From NCBI GenBank assembly GCA_002717515.1, contig PBEC01000025.1:1-64000 (forward strand): a stretch of DNA of 64,000 bases. The letters run 5' to 3'. Of this stretch, positions 53,550 to 62,311 are shown piece after piece. Position 1 is the stretch's first letter. The number at the start of each line of letters is the position of its first letter. Position numbers and translations under genes: made by a program. Source of the stretch: Flavobacteriales bacterium (GTDB lineage: Bacteria > Bacteroidota > Bacteroidia > Flavobacteriales_C > GCA-002722245). Below the pieces are notes generated by a model that was given only the letters and a program-made list of their open reading frames with translations, searched no databases and was not told the origin of the DNA.

Positions 53550-54635
53550 TTATTTAAAATATCTAAAATCTTGATTGTTTTTAATCCTCAAAATAGAATT
53601 ATAAATCAGTTTAATAACATTTCCTATATCGTCTTTATGCGCTGACTCTACAGTAGTATGCATATACTTTAAAGGCAATGAAATTAAAGCAGAAGCTACA
53701 CCTCCATTACTATAGGCAAAAGCATCTGTATCTGTTCCTGTAGCTCTGGATACAGCAGCATTCTGAAAAGGAATTTTGTTGTCCTTAGCCGCATCTTTAA
53801 TAAGCTTTAGTAAATTATTTTGAACAGCAGGTCCGGTTGGAACACAGGGACCTAAACCTCCTTTGATATCTCCTTGAACAATCTTATCTATTTTTGGTGT
53901 TGATGTATCGTGACAAACATCTGTGACAATAGCAACATTTGGTTTAATGGTTTCTGTAATCATCTGCGCACCTCTTAAACCAACTTCTTCTTGAACTGCA
54001 TTGACAACATAGAGCCCAAAGGGTAATTTCTTATTGTTTTTATGTAATAAACGGGCTACCTCAGCAATCATATATCCTCCTATCCTGTTGTCCAATGCTC
54101 TGCCTACGTACCAACGGTCATTTAAAATGGTTAGTGGATCAGGATAGGTTATAACATCTCCTACTTTAATACCCATCTTTAAAACTTCCTCTTTATCTTG
54201 TGCTCCAACATCCAAACAAATATTTTTTAACGATGGAGCCTCCTCTTTTCCTCCATGTCTTGTGTGAATAGCAGGCCAACCAAAAACAGCCTCAACAACA
54301 CCATCTTCGGTATGAATGTGAACTCTTTTAGAAGGGGCTATTTGATGATCAGAGCCTCCATTTCTTCTTACGTAAATATAACCCTCGCTGGTGATGTAAT
54401 GTACAAACCAGGAAATTTCATCGGCATGTGCTTCAATAACGACCTTGTACTTTGCTTTGGGATTAATCACTGCTGCTACGGTTCCATATGTGTCGACTAT
54501 ATAATCGTCGACAAAAGGTTTTACATAATCCAACCAAATTTTTTGTCCTTCTGATTCAAAACCCGTGGGAGATGGATTATTCAAATACGATTCTAAAAAT
54601 TTTTTTGAGGCTTTAGTAAAAGTGTACTTCGTCAT
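53550..54635 (-). CDS. M42-family aminopeptidase
   Basis: A 361-residue cytosolic metallopeptidase of the M42 family (glutamyl aminopeptidase type, TET particles). Metal and catalytic motifs are IEAHADEISW (near 68), VGRALDNRIGG (Asp bridging ligand, near 180), VQEEVGLRGAQ (catalytic Glu pair, near 215), TDVCHDTSTP and a C-terminal MHTTVESAH. A GTG three codons upstream is possible, but the ATG at 54635 is preferred and has a -7 element at a suitable distance. Confidence 0.92.
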   Translation of the reverse strand: MTKYTFTKASKKFLESYLNNPSPTGFESEGQKIWLDYVKPFVDDYIVDTYGTVAAVINPKAKYKVVIEAHADEISWFVHYITSEGYIYVRRNGGSDHQIAPSKRVHIHTEDGVVEAVFGWPAIHTRHGGKEEAPSLKNICLDVGAQDKEEVLKMGIKVGDVITYPDPLTILNDRWYVGRALDNRIGGYMIAEVARLLHKNNKKLPFGLYVVNAVQEEVGLRGAQMITETIKPNVAIVTDVCHDTSTPKIDKIVQGDIKGGLGPCVPTGPAVQNNLLKLIKDAAKDNKIPFQNAAVSRATGTDTDAFAYSNGGVASALISLPLKYMHTTVESAHKDDIGNVIKLIYNSILRIKNNQDFRYFK

Positions 54636-54657
54636 ATTTTTCACTTTAGTGAATGAA

Positions 54658-54665
54658 CAAAGTTA
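54658..54665 (-). promoter_or_regulatory. -7 promoter element of the M42 peptidase gene
   Basis: The minus strand reads TAACTTTG, matching TAnnTTTG, ending 22 bases before the ATG at 54635. Several TTG triplets lie upstream, but none 17-23 bases away. Confidence 0.5.
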
Positions 54666-54689
54666 ACACAAATCAACAAATCTAGCCGC

Positions 54690-55853
54690 TTAAAAACTCC
54701 ATTTTGCTCGGGCAAATCCATTGGCTAAAAAAATATTTTGACCGTTTAAATTCCCTGCCGTATTAATCATATGAATGGATAAATCAAAATTTTGGGCAAT
54801 AGATCGAGTAAGTGAGGGCATTAACAAAGCAAAATTCACTCCAGGCATATATACCAAAATTAATGCGTAATTGGTCAATCCATTGATTTCCCCAACAAAA
54901 GAGGTTATAGTCGACCAACGCGTGGGCATGAGTGATTTTGCAGAAGTTTGAAAAGACAGTAAATCGTTTGAAATAACAGAGCCTCCTGAAATTCCGTTTG
55001 ACGAATAGAGTAAGCCTATACCCAAAAATCTATTTCCGGATAAAATATACTCTCCTGAAACAGACATACTGGCAACATTAGAACTTGAAGTTTCAGAATT
55101 CACAAAATAAGAGGACTCTCCTTTAAACCCCCATTTCTTTATTCCCCCGGCCCATCCGCATCCAATTACATAATCGTTATAATATTTACCAGCCAAAAGT
55201 TGAAAATCATAATTCCATTTGTTCCAGCTGAATTTTGAGGCACCGATAAACGCTGTATCGGAATTAACTGATCCTGCAAACTCTAGATTTGCTCCATTCT
55301 TAAAATACTTTTGAACTCTGACTGCATCGGAACCTGGCCTCTCCTCATAATCAAAATCAGTAAATGTAAATGCGTTGAACAAATCATTTGCGTTCCAATA
55401 GGAATTTATACCCCAGTTTACTCTTTGTCTACCCAGACTCCATTCCCAATCTCCGTATGAACCTTTATACCATAAACGATCTATAATCGCACTGTATAAA
55501 AACTTATCTGCATCTCCAATTACAAATGATAGATCAGTAATGCCTAAATCAAAATCTAATATCTCTTTAATTTGAGAATCCATTTGAATGGCTTCCCCAT
55601 AAAAAACTCTGTTTCTTAATTCCAAAAAGAATTCGTTTTCTCCATTTCTGGTACGCTTAAAAAACTTGGTATTAATGCGATTATGCCAAAGCGATTGATC
55701 ATAAATGTTTCCGGCTTGATCACCAGAAAAAGTTTGCATAAATTTCAAATAGCCGTTGAATTCAGTATGTTCTTTCCAAAACGAATTGGAATCTAATTGA
55801 GACCAACCAAGAAAGGGTAAAAAAACAACAATAAAGACTATAATTTTATTCAT
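54690..55853 (-). CDS. porin-like outer-membrane protein linked to ABC exporter
   Basis: A 387-residue protein with signal peptide (MNKIIVFIVVFLPFLGWSQ) and many amphipathic strands. WSLGRQRVNWGINSYWNAND resembles the strand-loop seen in DUF1302 and alginate-export-like barrels, and the protein ends in phenylalanine (FARAKWSF), as barrel proteins do. The ATG at 55853 is chosen over one 30 bases upstream inside the ABC gene. It overlaps the ATPase gene by 8 bases and is the last gene of permease - permease - ATPase - barrel, which suggests the outer-membrane end of an export route. Confidence 0.75.
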   Translation of the reverse strand: MNKIIVFIVVFLPFLGWSQLDSNSFWKEHTEFNGYLKFMQTFSGDQAGNIYDQSLWHNRINTKFFKRTRNGENEFFLELRNRVFYGEAIQMDSQIKEILDFDLGITDLSFVIGDADKFLYSAIIDRLWYKGSYGDWEWSLGRQRVNWGINSYWNANDLFNAFTFTDFDYEERPGSDAVRVQKYFKNGANLEFAGSVNSDTAFIGASKFSWNKWNYDFQLLAGKYYNDYVIGCGWAGGIKKWGFKGESSYFVNSETSSSNVASMSVSGEYILSGNRFLGIGLLYSSNGISGGSVISNDLLSFQTSAKSLMPTRWSTITSFVGEINGLTNYALILVYMPGVNFALLMPSLTRSIAQNFDLSIHMINTAGNLNGQNIFLANGFARAKWSF

Positions 55854-56535
55854 CACTTCTTTTATCCTCGGTAATTTTTCCATCGGTTAAAGTTATTACT
55901 CTTCGAGCTCTTTCAATTACTCTCTGATCATGAGTTGAAAACAAAAAAGTAATCCCTTCCTTCAAATTCAAATGCTCCATTATATCTAATAGCCTTGAAG
56001 TTGACTTAGAATCTAAGTTAGCTGTAGGCTCATCGGCTAAAATGAACTTAGGTTTTGGTGCTAATGCTCTTGCAACTGCAACACGCTGTTGTTGACCTCC
56101 ACTTAATTGCGAGGGTCTTTTTTTCGATTTCTCAGAGATTCCTACAGCTTCCAAAAGTTCGTTAACTCTCTTTTTTCTTTCTTTTGAATTTGTGTTTTGC
56201 AGCAACATAACAAATTCTATATTTTCATATGCTGTAAGTACTGGAATTAAATTATAACTCTGAAAAACAAAACCAATATTGTTTAACCGAAAATCAATTA
56301 ACTCACTTTTAGACAACTCTGTAAGCTCTTGAGATGCAACCCTAACACTCCCCCGATTTGGAGCATCAAGTCCTCCGATTATATTCAATAATGTTGTTTT
56401 ACCAGAACCGGATGGTCCAACGATTGCAGTAAACTCTCCTTCCTCAACAACCAAAGAAACTCCATCAACAGCTCTTACCTCCATGTCAGCATCACTGTAT
56501 ATTTTTTCCAAATTTTTCGTTTCTACTACATTCAT
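55846..56535 (-). CDS. ABC transporter ATPase, LolD/MacB type
   Basis: A 229-residue ABC ATPase. Walker A GPSGSGKTTLLN (near 39), Q-loop GFVFQSYNLIP, signature LSGGQQQRVAVARAL and Walker B FILADEPTANLDS are all intact. ENIEFVMLLQ and the short length fit the LolD/FtsE/MacB class, which drives lipoprotein or substrate extrusion from the inner membrane without moving cargo through the bilayer. It lies 3 bases after a permease gene. Confidence 0.93.
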   Translation of the reverse strand: MNVVETKNLEKIYSDADMEVRAVDGVSLVVEEGEFTAIVGPSGSGKTTLLNIIGGLDAPNRGSVRVASQELTELSKSELIDFRLNNIGFVFQSYNLIPVLTAYENIEFVMLLQNTNSKERKKRVNELLEAVGISEKSKKRPSQLSGGQQQRVAVARALAPKPKFILADEPTANLDSKSTSRLLDIMEHLNLKEGITFLFSTHDQRVIERARRVITLTDGKITEDKRSDE

Positions 56536-56538
56536 AAT

Positions 56539-57750
56539 TCACGTTTTATGTATAGCCTCAATAGGCTTTAATCTTAGTGCTCTTACAACCGGAAAAATCG
56601 TTGATATAAAACTCACAAATATAACTTGAAAAATAACCTGGTAGTAAAAGCTTGTTTTTACCTCAGGATATATTATTGTTGAATAACCAAAATTTTCCAG
56701 AGCTGCATTAGCAACCGATAAATCAATCCCAACATCTCCAAAATATCCCACAGTTATAACAGATAATACTATTCCTATCGGAACACCAATTATTGTTAAT
56801 ATGGTAGTTTCGAAAAATATCATTTGAACTATTTTCAATCTACTCATTCCAATTGCCATTAACATTCCCAACTCACGAGTTCTCTCCAAAATACTCATGA
56901 GCATAGTATTAACAATCCCAAGAGATAATGCAATCCATATAATCAACATGAAAATAAACATTACCTGATCAGTCATTTCTATGCCATTTTTAATCTCAGG
57001 CATAATTTGACCCCAAGTAAAAACTTGTTGATTAGGCAACTTAGTTTGAAGTCGGTTTCCATATTGTTTCAAAGAATCAAAATTGTGAAAAATAATAGCG
57101 TATTCATGAATAAAATCATCATTAAGTTTTTTGTTTAAATCGGATTTATGAACATAAATCACCAATTTATCCTTCAATTTATTCGGAGATTCATAAAATC
57201 CTCGAACTCTGCCTACAAAAGACTTGACACCATGAAGCATGCCGCCTTGGATTAAAAGTTTATCGCCCAAACTTAAATTCAGTTCAAGGGCTAATTTTGT
57301 TCCTACCAATAACGTTGGTGCTCTCCTTCCACTAATCATCTCTCCTTCCACAATCATTGATGAAATCGAATAAATTTCTCTCTCCATTGCGGTATCTATA
57401 CCATAAACCAATACAGGTTTTTGATTTCTTGTAGTTTGAAGCATTGCTGAAAAAATAGATCTTTCAACATAAGTTTTGATTGCAGAATCTGAGTCAAGAA
57501 CTGATTTGACCTGGCTTGTGTTTTTTATGGGGAAATTATAATCGTATTCCTCATCAATAAAAAGAGAATCATGAATTTGAACATGCCCTATTTCTCGATT
57601 TACAATATCGTCTAACTTTTGAACATAAGTACCCCATTGAAAAGCACCAAAAAACATTCCAATCCATATCCCAAAAGCAACGGAAAGGATAACAACTGCA
57701 CTCCTTGACTTTTTTCTCCATATGTTACTCCATCCTATTTTTAAAATCAT
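56539..57750 (-). CDS. ABC transporter permease, LolC/E or MacB type (2)
   Basis: A 403-residue permease: N-terminal helix (about 15-37, after IGWSNIWRKKSRSA), a periplasmic MacB-PCD domain (about 40-255) and three helices in the FtsX domain (about 265-385; RTRELGMLMAIGMSR is the coupling region). This is the four-helix layout of type VII ABC exporters. It is a paralogue of the upstream permease (same length, overlap of 4 bases), so the two likely form a heterodimer as in LolCDE. Confidence 0.9.
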   Translation of the reverse strand: MILKIGWSNIWRKKSRSAVVILSVAFGIWIGMFFGAFQWGTYVQKLDDIVNREIGHVQIHDSLFIDEEYDYNFPIKNTSQVKSVLDSDSAIKTYVERSIFSAMLQTTRNQKPVLVYGIDTAMEREIYSISSMIVEGEMISGRRAPTLLVGTKLALELNLSLGDKLLIQGGMLHGVKSFVGRVRGFYESPNKLKDKLVIYVHKSDLNKKLNDDFIHEYAIIFHNFDSLKQYGNRLQTKLPNQQVFTWGQIMPEIKNGIEMTDQVMFIFMLIIWIALSLGIVNTMLMSILERTRELGMLMAIGMSRLKIVQMIFFETTILTIIGVPIGIVLSVITVGYFGDVGIDLSVANAALENFGYSTIIYPEVKTSFYYQVIFQVIFVSFISTIFPVVRALRLKPIEAIHKT

Positions 57751-58958
57751 TCACGCATGGCTTTTATAGCATTCAAAGATCGAATCCTTATAATTGAGTA
57801 TAAACTAAAAATTAAGGTAATTGATAAGACTGCCAAAGCTTGTCCTAAAAATATATTAAAACTCATTGAAGCACTTATTGTTGGCTCGAAGCCATATTTT
57901 TGAACATCATCCGCCATTTGCCCCGTAAGACCTATCGGCGTTTCGTGAAAATAATAAACAAGAGGTATCGCTATTGAAAAACCAATCAATGTACCGATGA
58001 TACCCATTAAAAAATTTTCCAAATAAACAATGTATCCCAGTTTAGATTTTTTCATTCCTATGGCTATTAACATTCCAAATTCTCTCTTACGCTCAGCGAG
58101 CATCATTAGAATCGTACCGAACAAACCAAAAGATATGACGAAATATAACATCGAAGAAATGATTACATTACCTGCATCGTTTACTTGAACCAACATATAA
58201 AGAGATTCATTTAGCTCATTCCAAGAATAAATTTGAATAGGCAATTCAAAATCATGTTTTAACTCATTAACCAATGAACCAGCTTTAGAGTTATCATTAA
58301 AATTCAAAACAATTTGATTTACGTCTTCATAAAGAGCAAAACCTTGTCTCGCTTCGTCCAAAGTGACAAATGCGAGACGCTTATCTTCTTCAACATTAGA
58401 TAAATTAATTATCCCAACAACTTTTAACAGCATATTGGCGGTATTGCCATGATACCCCATTCCCGTAACAAAAACCAAACTGTCCAGATCCGCCTTAAGC
58501 CTCTTGGATAATCTACTTCCCAATACTACCTCTCCAGTACTTGACATTAATCGACCTCGAATTATAGAACTGGAAAAATGTGTTAAACTATCTTCAAGAG
58601 CAGGGTCAACTCCGGTTATACGAGCGATTTTGAACTTTTCCCCACAAGTCATCATACCGACACCCAGAATTCTTGGTGAAAAGGCCTTGATTACAGATTT
58701 ACTTTGTAAATAAGTCTTAACTGAATCATCAAACGGAACTGTACAATCAATATTGATCTCTTTTAATAGTGAAGTATCATTGATAGCACCATATCCTTGA
58801 TACCCTCCAACAACGTTTTCAACTTGAGCATCTAAAATCCCATACCTTAAAGACGACATAAAAGTTGCTAAAACAACAGCAAACTGAATCATCCCAAGAG
58901 TAATAAATGTGCGCCTTTTATTTCGCCAAATATTTCGCCATGCAAGTTTGAAAAGCAT
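57747..58958 (-). CDS. ABC transporter permease, LolC/E or MacB type (1)
   Basis: A 403-residue permease starting MLFKLAWRNIWRNKRRTF, with one N-terminal helix, a periplasmic domain and three C-terminal helices; ERKREFGMLIAIGMKKS is the coupling segment. The frame is open to 59126, which would overlap the divergent trhO gene and add an implausible hydrophobic extension; the ATG at 58958 gives the same length as its paralogue. It heads the exporter operon. A LolA-like carrier gene is absent from the window. Confidence 0.88.
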   Translation of the reverse strand: MLFKLAWRNIWRNKRRTFITLGMIQFAVVLATFMSSLRYGILDAQVENVVGGYQGYGAINDTSLLKEINIDCTVPFDDSVKTYLQSKSVIKAFSPRILGVGMMTCGEKFKIARITGVDPALEDSLTHFSSSIIRGRLMSSTGEVVLGSRLSKRLKADLDSLVFVTGMGYHGNTANMLLKVVGIINLSNVEEDKRLAFVTLDEARQGFALYEDVNQIVLNFNDNSKAGSLVNELKHDFELPIQIYSWNELNESLYMLVQVNDAGNVIISSMLYFVISFGLFGTILMMLAERKREFGMLIAIGMKKSKLGYIVYLENFLMGIIGTLIGFSIAIPLVYYFHETPIGLTGQMADDVQKYGFEPTISASMSFNIFLGQALAVLSITLIFSLYSIIRIRSLNAIKAMRE

Positions 58959-59086
58959 ACTTAAAGGAAGGTTTTTATTTCGAAAAATCAAACATCTTGA
59001 GTAAAATAAAATCAGAAAACATAATAAATGTCTATGCTGTAGAATAAACAAGATTTCAATCTCTTTACAATTGAATCCAATTATTG

Positions 59087-59094
59087 TACTTTTG
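59087..59094 (+). promoter_or_regulatory. -7 promoter element of trhO
   Basis: TACTTTTG matches TAnnTTTG and ends 26 bases before the trhO ATG. The nearest TTG upstream (59071-59073) is 13 bases away, shorter than usual. Confidence 0.5.
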
Positions 59095-59120
59095 TATTCC
59101 GAACTTAAAATTGATATAGC

Positions 59121-60158
59121 ATGCAACTGTACAATACTTTGAGCGCGGAAGAACGAAAAAACTTAATCAAAAAAGCGGGTGAAGACCGTTTAACTTTATC
59201 GTTCTACCAATATGCGCACCTTTCAAATACTCAAGAACTTAGAGATGAACTTTTTGTGAAATGGGAAAAATTTGAAGTTCTCGGAAGGACTTATATCGCT
59301 ACCGAAGGAATTAATGCACAAATTTCTCTTCCTGCAAAAAAATTCGAAGCTTTCAGAAAAGACTTATACTCGTATAGTTTTATGAATGGTATTCGGCTAA
59401 ACGTCGCGGTCGAACAGAACTCTTACTCATTTTTGAAAAATAAAATTAAAGTGAGGGATAAAATTGTCGCCGATGGGTTAAACGATGAATCTTTTGATGT
59501 AACAAATAAAGGAATACACTTAAAAGCAAAAGAGTTTAATGAAATAATCGAAGACCCAAATACCGTTCTCGTAGATATGAGAAATCACTACGAAAGTGAA
59601 ATTGGTCATTTTAAAGGAGCCATCACACCTGATGTAGATACATTCAGAGACTCACTTGACATTATTGAAAATGACTTAAAAGAACATAAAGATGATAAAA
59701 ATCTTGTGATGTATTGTACGGGTGGAATTCGATGTGAAAAAGCAAGCGCATATTATAAGCACAAAGGGTTTAAAAATGTTTATCAACTTGAAGGTGGTAT
59801 TATTGAGTACACAAGACAAATTAAAGAAGAGGGGCTTGATAATAAATTTTTGGGTAAAAATTTTGTTTTTGATGAAAGAAGAGCAGAAAGAATTTCTGAT
59901 GATGTAGTGTCAAAATGTCATCAATGCGGAGTACCTTGTGATACCCATGTCAACTGTAAAAACAAAGGTTGCCACTTATTATTTATTCAATGTGAATCTT
60001 GTCAAAAAGAAATGTTAACAACCTGTTCAGATGAGTGTAAAGAAATTGTTCAACTGCCCGAAGAAGAACAAAAAAAGATTCGTTCAGGAAAGGCTTTAAG
60101 TAACAAAATTTTCCGAAAGGGCCGGAGTCAAAACATAAAAAAAATAACCAAACGTTAA
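59121..60158 (+). CDS. trhO: tRNA uridine(34) hydroxylase TrhO (rhodanese family)
   Basis: TrhO (YceA) hydroxylates U34 in several tRNAs, using oxygen. The N-terminal acylphosphatase-like domain (about 25-110: GRTYIATEGINAQIS) precedes a rhodanese domain (about 130-235) with the active-site loop MYCTGGIRCEKASAY. A cysteine-rich C-terminal part follows (CHQCGVPCDTHVNC, CHLLFIQCESCQ, TTCSDECKE), as in the longer members. The 345 residues match the family. It is divergent from the ABC exporter operon. Confidence 0.93.
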   Translation: MQLYNTLSAEERKNLIKKAGEDRLTLSFYQYAHLSNTQELRDELFVKWEKFEVLGRTYIATEGINAQISLPAKKFEAFRKDLYSYSFMNGIRLNVAVEQNSYSFLKNKIKVRDKIVADGLNDESFDVTNKGIHLKAKEFNEIIEDPNTVLVDMRNHYESEIGHFKGAITPDVDTFRDSLDIIENDLKEHKDDKNLVMYCTGGIRCEKASAYYKHKGFKNVYQLEGGIIEYTRQIKEEGLDNKFLGKNFVFDERRAERISDDVVSKCHQCGVPCDTHVNCKNKGCHLLFIQCESCQKEMLTTCSDECKEIVQLPEEEQKKIRSGKALSNKIFRKGRSQNIKKITKR

Positions 60159-60190
60159 AATTTTACGTTAAGCAATTTGTTCATTAATTA

Positions 60191-60532
60191 ATGCCAAACC
60201 CAAAGCATATGTTCAACTTGCATTTTAAACAGTTTAAAAACATTGAGAATTTGGAAGAGGATTCGATTACTGACTGCACTGTTTTTGAATACTTTCAATA
60301 CGGTAACAAAATATGGGGGAATTATGAAGGTGGTAAGATATCACAAGGTACGCTTAGAGGTTTTAAAACCTCTGAAAATAGTTTTGAACTGGAATATTCT
60401 CACATCAATTCAAAAGGGGAACTTAAAACTGGAAAATATGATACCGAAGTTGCTTTTACAAAAGAGGGGAAATTGATTTTAAGTGAATTTTGGAAGTGGA
60501 ACAAAAAAAAATCCACTTTGATCGAAGTTTAA
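60191..60532 (+). CDS. small cytoplasmic protein, beta-rich
   Basis: A 113-residue protein without signal peptide. Alternating strands (CTVFEYFQYGNKIWGNYEGG, FELEYSHINSKGELKTGKYD, LILSEFWKWN) resemble a group of Bacteroidota proteins sometimes labelled N-acetylglutamate synthase-like, a label I consider unreliable. It lies 32 bases after trhO on the same strand and may be co-transcribed. It ends 17 bases before the convergent pyrophosphatase gene. Confidence 0.65.
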   Translation: MPNPKHMFNLHFKQFKNIENLEEDSITDCTVFEYFQYGNKIWGNYEGGKISQGTLRGFKTSENSFELEYSHINSKGELKTGKYDTEVAFTKEGKLILSEFWKWNKKKSTLIEV

Positions 60533-60549
60533 AACAATCTTGAGTTCAA

Positions 60550-61161
60550 TTAAGAAAAATTATCTTGGTAATCGTCAAGACTTAACTGCACTACTTTTTT
60601 GGCTTCTTCTGCGCCATAAACGTGTGTTATTTCACACTCCGTATAATCTCCGCCAGGGATTTGCTTATAAGTTAAAAAATAATGCTTTAAACGATTTACT
60701 AACCGTTCGGGAGCATCATTTATATCTTTAAAGTCATACACTTCATCCTGAGCTAACACTGCTACAATTTTATCATCTGCCTCTCCTCCATCGATCATTC
60801 TCATTCCACCTATAACCTTTACCTCAACCAATATATCACCGTGGGGAATTTCTCTTTCTGTAAAAACACATATATCTAGTGGATCTCCATCTCCAATTAA
60901 TTTTCTACCGGACTTTTTTCCTGAAAACTCTGCTGTTTTTGTACCACAATAGGTTTGAGGAATAAAACCATACAGAGCAGGTATAATATTTGAAAACTTT
61001 TGAGGTCTATCGATTTTTAAATACCCAGTATGTTTATCAATTTCATATTTACAAGTATCGGTTGGTACCATTTCGATAAACGCAGTTAGTATTCCTGGCG
61101 CACCTTTACCAACGGGAACACCGTGCCATGGATGCGGTTTAAAAATTAGTTTATCGCTCAT
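60550..61161 (-). CDS. ppa: inorganic pyrophosphatase (family I)
   Basis: It hydrolyses pyrophosphate to drive biosynthesis. The 203-residue protein has the family I signature DGDPLDICVF (near 90), an N-terminal E-P/D substrate segment (IEMVPTDTCKYEIDK) and KIVAVLAQDEVYDFKDI. It ends LSLDDYQDNFS. It stands alone on the minus strand next to gldN. Confidence 0.93.
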   Translation of the reverse strand: MSDKLIFKPHPWHGVPVGKGAPGILTAFIEMVPTDTCKYEIDKHTGYLKIDRPQKFSNIIPALYGFIPQTYCGTKTAEFSGKKSGRKLIGDGDPLDICVFTEREIPHGDILVEVKVIGGMRMIDGGEADDKIVAVLAQDEVYDFKDINDAPERLVNRLKHYFLTYKQIPGGDYTECEITHVYGAEEAKKVVQLSLDDYQDNFS

Positions 61162-61260
61162 TGTATAAGGGTTAGGCTTGTGCTCTAAAGGTGCGAATAT
61201 TTCCTTTACAAAGCAATGCTAAATACTTCAACATCTATATTTTACATAATCCAAATGCAA

Positions 61261-62094
61261 TTAATACTCCCACAAATCCTGTTCATAGTTGAATATTTTT
61301 TTCTCAATTCTTTTACTCTCCAGCAACGCATCCAAATTTTGCTTATAACTCGAAATAGTTCTTCCGTAAACACTAGACTCTTTCATAATGTAACTGCTAA
61401 ATTTTCTTTTATTTAATAAATCGTCATAAGTTCTTCTCTCTACATCACTATGAGGATTCGGTGCAGGTGCATTTGCAATTGTATACCTTAACTCGGGTAA
61501 ATACATCCAATACAACAATCGATCTCCTTTGTATTCTCCCATTTCATCAAACATCTCTTCAATAGGACATATTCCAATAATTCTAACGTCCATGACGCTT
61601 CTTTTTGAATTAAAGTACCAATCTTCTTTTATTCTCAACCTTCTTATGTTTTGAGTTGGAAATGGTTCTTGATACGGGATTCGAGTAGGGTTTCCATCCT
61701 CATCATATTCAGTAATTGTATCAAACTTTTCACCAATAGCGCAGGCCTCGTTTGGCAAAAGGCTGTAATCAAACTCATCGCTAATTGGGTCATATGGAGT
61801 TAATTCCCTGGAACAAATACCATCTCTTATTACCGTAACTAAATTTCTCATAGAATGCGTTGGCTCAATAGGGTAATAAAAGGGGTGATTAATTTTTTCT
61901 TTTAGGTCAATTACACGCCAAACTCTCTTACTCCACATCATATAAGATTCTATTTCGAAATTATACGGAATTGGAACTTTATTAAAGTTGTTTTCTCGAA
62001 TAAAAACACCGTCTACTACGGATGCCGAACTGGATTGTGCATTTGCAATTGATATTGAAATAATGGTCAGGAAGAAAAAAAATAATTTATTCAT
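61261..62094 (-). CDS. gldN: gliding motility / T9SS protein GldN
   Basis: GldN (PorN) is a periplasmic ring component of the type IX secretion system, binding GldK and GldM. The 277-residue protein has a signal peptide (ending IANAQ), then DGVFIRENNFNKVP, MMWSKRVWRVIDLKEKINHP, which is the family's best-known segment, and DVRIIGICPIEE and YWMYLPELRY. It is not followed or preceded by gldK, gldL or gldM, which usually form one operon with it. It could be an extra copy. It is divergent from the MORN-repeat gene. Confidence 0.93.
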   Translation of the reverse strand: MNKLFFFFLTIISISIANAQSSSASVVDGVFIRENNFNKVPIPYNFEIESYMMWSKRVWRVIDLKEKINHPFYYPIEPTHSMRNLVTVIRDGICSRELTPYDPISDEFDYSLLPNEACAIGEKFDTITEYDEDGNPTRIPYQEPFPTQNIRRLRIKEDWYFNSKRSVMDVRIIGICPIEEMFDEMGEYKGDRLLYWMYLPELRYTIANAPAPNPHSDVERRTYDDLLNKRKFSSYIMKESSVYGRTISSYKQNLDALLESKRIEKKIFNYEQDLWEY

Positions 62095-62311
62095 ATTTAC
62101 GTTTTTCTAACATAACGAAGTAAAAATATAACGTAACAACTTTTAATCATTTTTATTTTTTAAAGAGGTTTAAAACAAATAAACACTAATGTATTTTTGG
62201 CCTTTAGAATAACTTTTATGTTAATAATTCAAATTACTTTGTTAAAAGATTCCTGAAAAAAATAACAATGAACATAATTTTATACCCTTATTTTATATAA
62301 AATTCACAATT

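Noticed and set aside
58959-59126. N-terminal extension of the first ABC permease
   Set aside because: It would overlap the divergent trhO start and its promoter, adds a cysteine-rich hydrophobic stretch unlike the family, and removal gives the same length as the paralogue.
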